64,000 bases of DNA from the NCBI RefSeq assembly GCF_037975245.1, contig NC_092576.1, positions 1,624,501-1,688,500 of the forward strand. The letters are read 5' to 3'. The notes below the pieces were generated by a model, which was not told the DNA's origin, did not search any database, and saw only the letters and a program-made list of their open reading frames with translations. Positions 63,392-64,000 of the stretch are shown here, one piece after another. The position numbers and the translations under genes were made by a program. The DNA is from Apostichopus japonicus. Taxonomy: Eukaryota > Echinodermata > Holothuroidea > Aspidochirotida > Stichopodidae. How positions within the stretch are numbered: position 1 is the first letter of the stretch; every line of letters begins with the position of its first letter.

Positions 63392-63844
63392 AGGATCTGC
63401 GCCCATGCCCAGTGAGGCCTTCATTTATAATTAATCTAACAAAGACTTATTTGACAGACATCAAAAGTGCCTGGAAATTGCAATTCGAAGATTACAAACA
63501 CGCTGTGAGACACCGTCTCTGTCAATGCGTTTCCTCGTAATTAGGAATAGTAGGGATACACAATGGTTTTATCACTACTACGAACAGTCCATAACCACCT
63601 ACCCTGTTGATGTTTAGATGTGGTTGTTGCTTCATTTGTTTTGCGTGTGTTTGTGTGCTTTTCTATTCTGTAGGATTCGTTTTCTGCTCGTATTTCCGTT
63701 TTAGCTGTGATGTTTTGATTCTGATAGACTTGGGTCTCTTGATGTGAAGAACCCATTGAACTTTTGGTGTGAACTTTACTGTCACAGGTTAATTCCGAAA
63801 AGGGAACGCAGTTTGAGTTTCCCCCTAAGTCTCGTACATGTTAT

Positions 63845-64000
63845 GGTCAAGTGCCTCTCACCAGCGTGTGACGTAATGGGGTCACTTCTTTCTAAAAAGT
63901 GCGTTTCTGCAGGTCCTCATATCACAAAGTATTCTATACCTGCTTCGTCAAGTGCGAACTATATTATGTCCCTGTAGAGTCCATAATATATCTGGAGATA
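63845..64000. repeat. Dispersed repeat, second copy (runs off the window)
   Basis: Collinear with 52557-52705: GCCTCTCACCAG, AATGGGGTCA, CACAAAGTATTCTATACC and CTGTAGAGTCCATAATATA. Confidence 0.7.

Noticed and set aside
59731-63414. One large transposon bounded by inverted CATGGGCGCAGATC ends
   Set aside because: The 14-nt inverted match is real, but the 8-bp flanks do not match and the interval contains unrelated nested elements. Two separate fragments are more likely.

Overview
The window is intron-rich animal DNA, AT-rich and full of homopolymer tracts, microsatellites, minisatellites and degraded transposable elements. All three protein-coding genes I can support lie on the + strand. The mix of L2/CR1-like LINE remnants, tRNA-derived SINEs, hAT-like MITEs and a Golgi-type carbohydrate sulfotransferase fits a marine invertebrate deuterostome. 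An echinoderm, possibly a sea cucumber, is my best guess. This is inference: nothing in the window names the species.

Layout. (1) 1-36565: the 3' eighteen coding exons of TGFBRAP1 (metazoan Vps3-like CORVET subunit). About 787 residues are visible, from late in the N-terminal CNH beta-propeller half to the C-terminal zinc motif. The first ~75-80 residues must be encoded upstream of the window. (2) 36566-40980: intergenic or TGFBRAP1 3' UTR, with a degenerate copy of the gene's own C-terminal tail, a tRNA-derived SINE and a near-perfect 126-bp fold-back hairpin. (3) ~41000-49370: complete SAP30BP (HCNGP-like), seven coding exons, 338 aa, plus a 5' UTR intron and a 3' UTR containing a ~160-bp tandem repeat. 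(4) 49400-53700: minisatellite, hAT MITE, (TA)n tracts and a second, 73-bp fold-back hairpin. (5) 53711-58051: a two-exon type II membrane sulfotransferase of 408 aa. Its short first exon supplies the Golgi signal anchor and is missed by a simple ORF scan. (6) 58900-64000: a 5'-truncated, broken L2/CR1-type LINE, a ~1.1-kb element with ~92-bp inverted terminal arms, and a repeat related to one upstream of the sulfotransferase.

The three genes have unrelated roles: endosomal tethering, nuclear splicing/corepression and Golgi sulfation. They look like ordinary neighbours, not a cluster.

The most unusual structure is in TGFBRAP1. The end of one exon and its 5' splice site have been captured in a minisatellite, so the true donor at 32970 is followed by 13 further copies of the same exon end plus GTGAGT at 92- or 104-bp spacing. 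The same gene also has a duplicated 3' splice-site region (8485-8930) and a duplicated stop-codon tail (36679-36727). Local tandem duplication has therefore copied three of its gene-structure signals.
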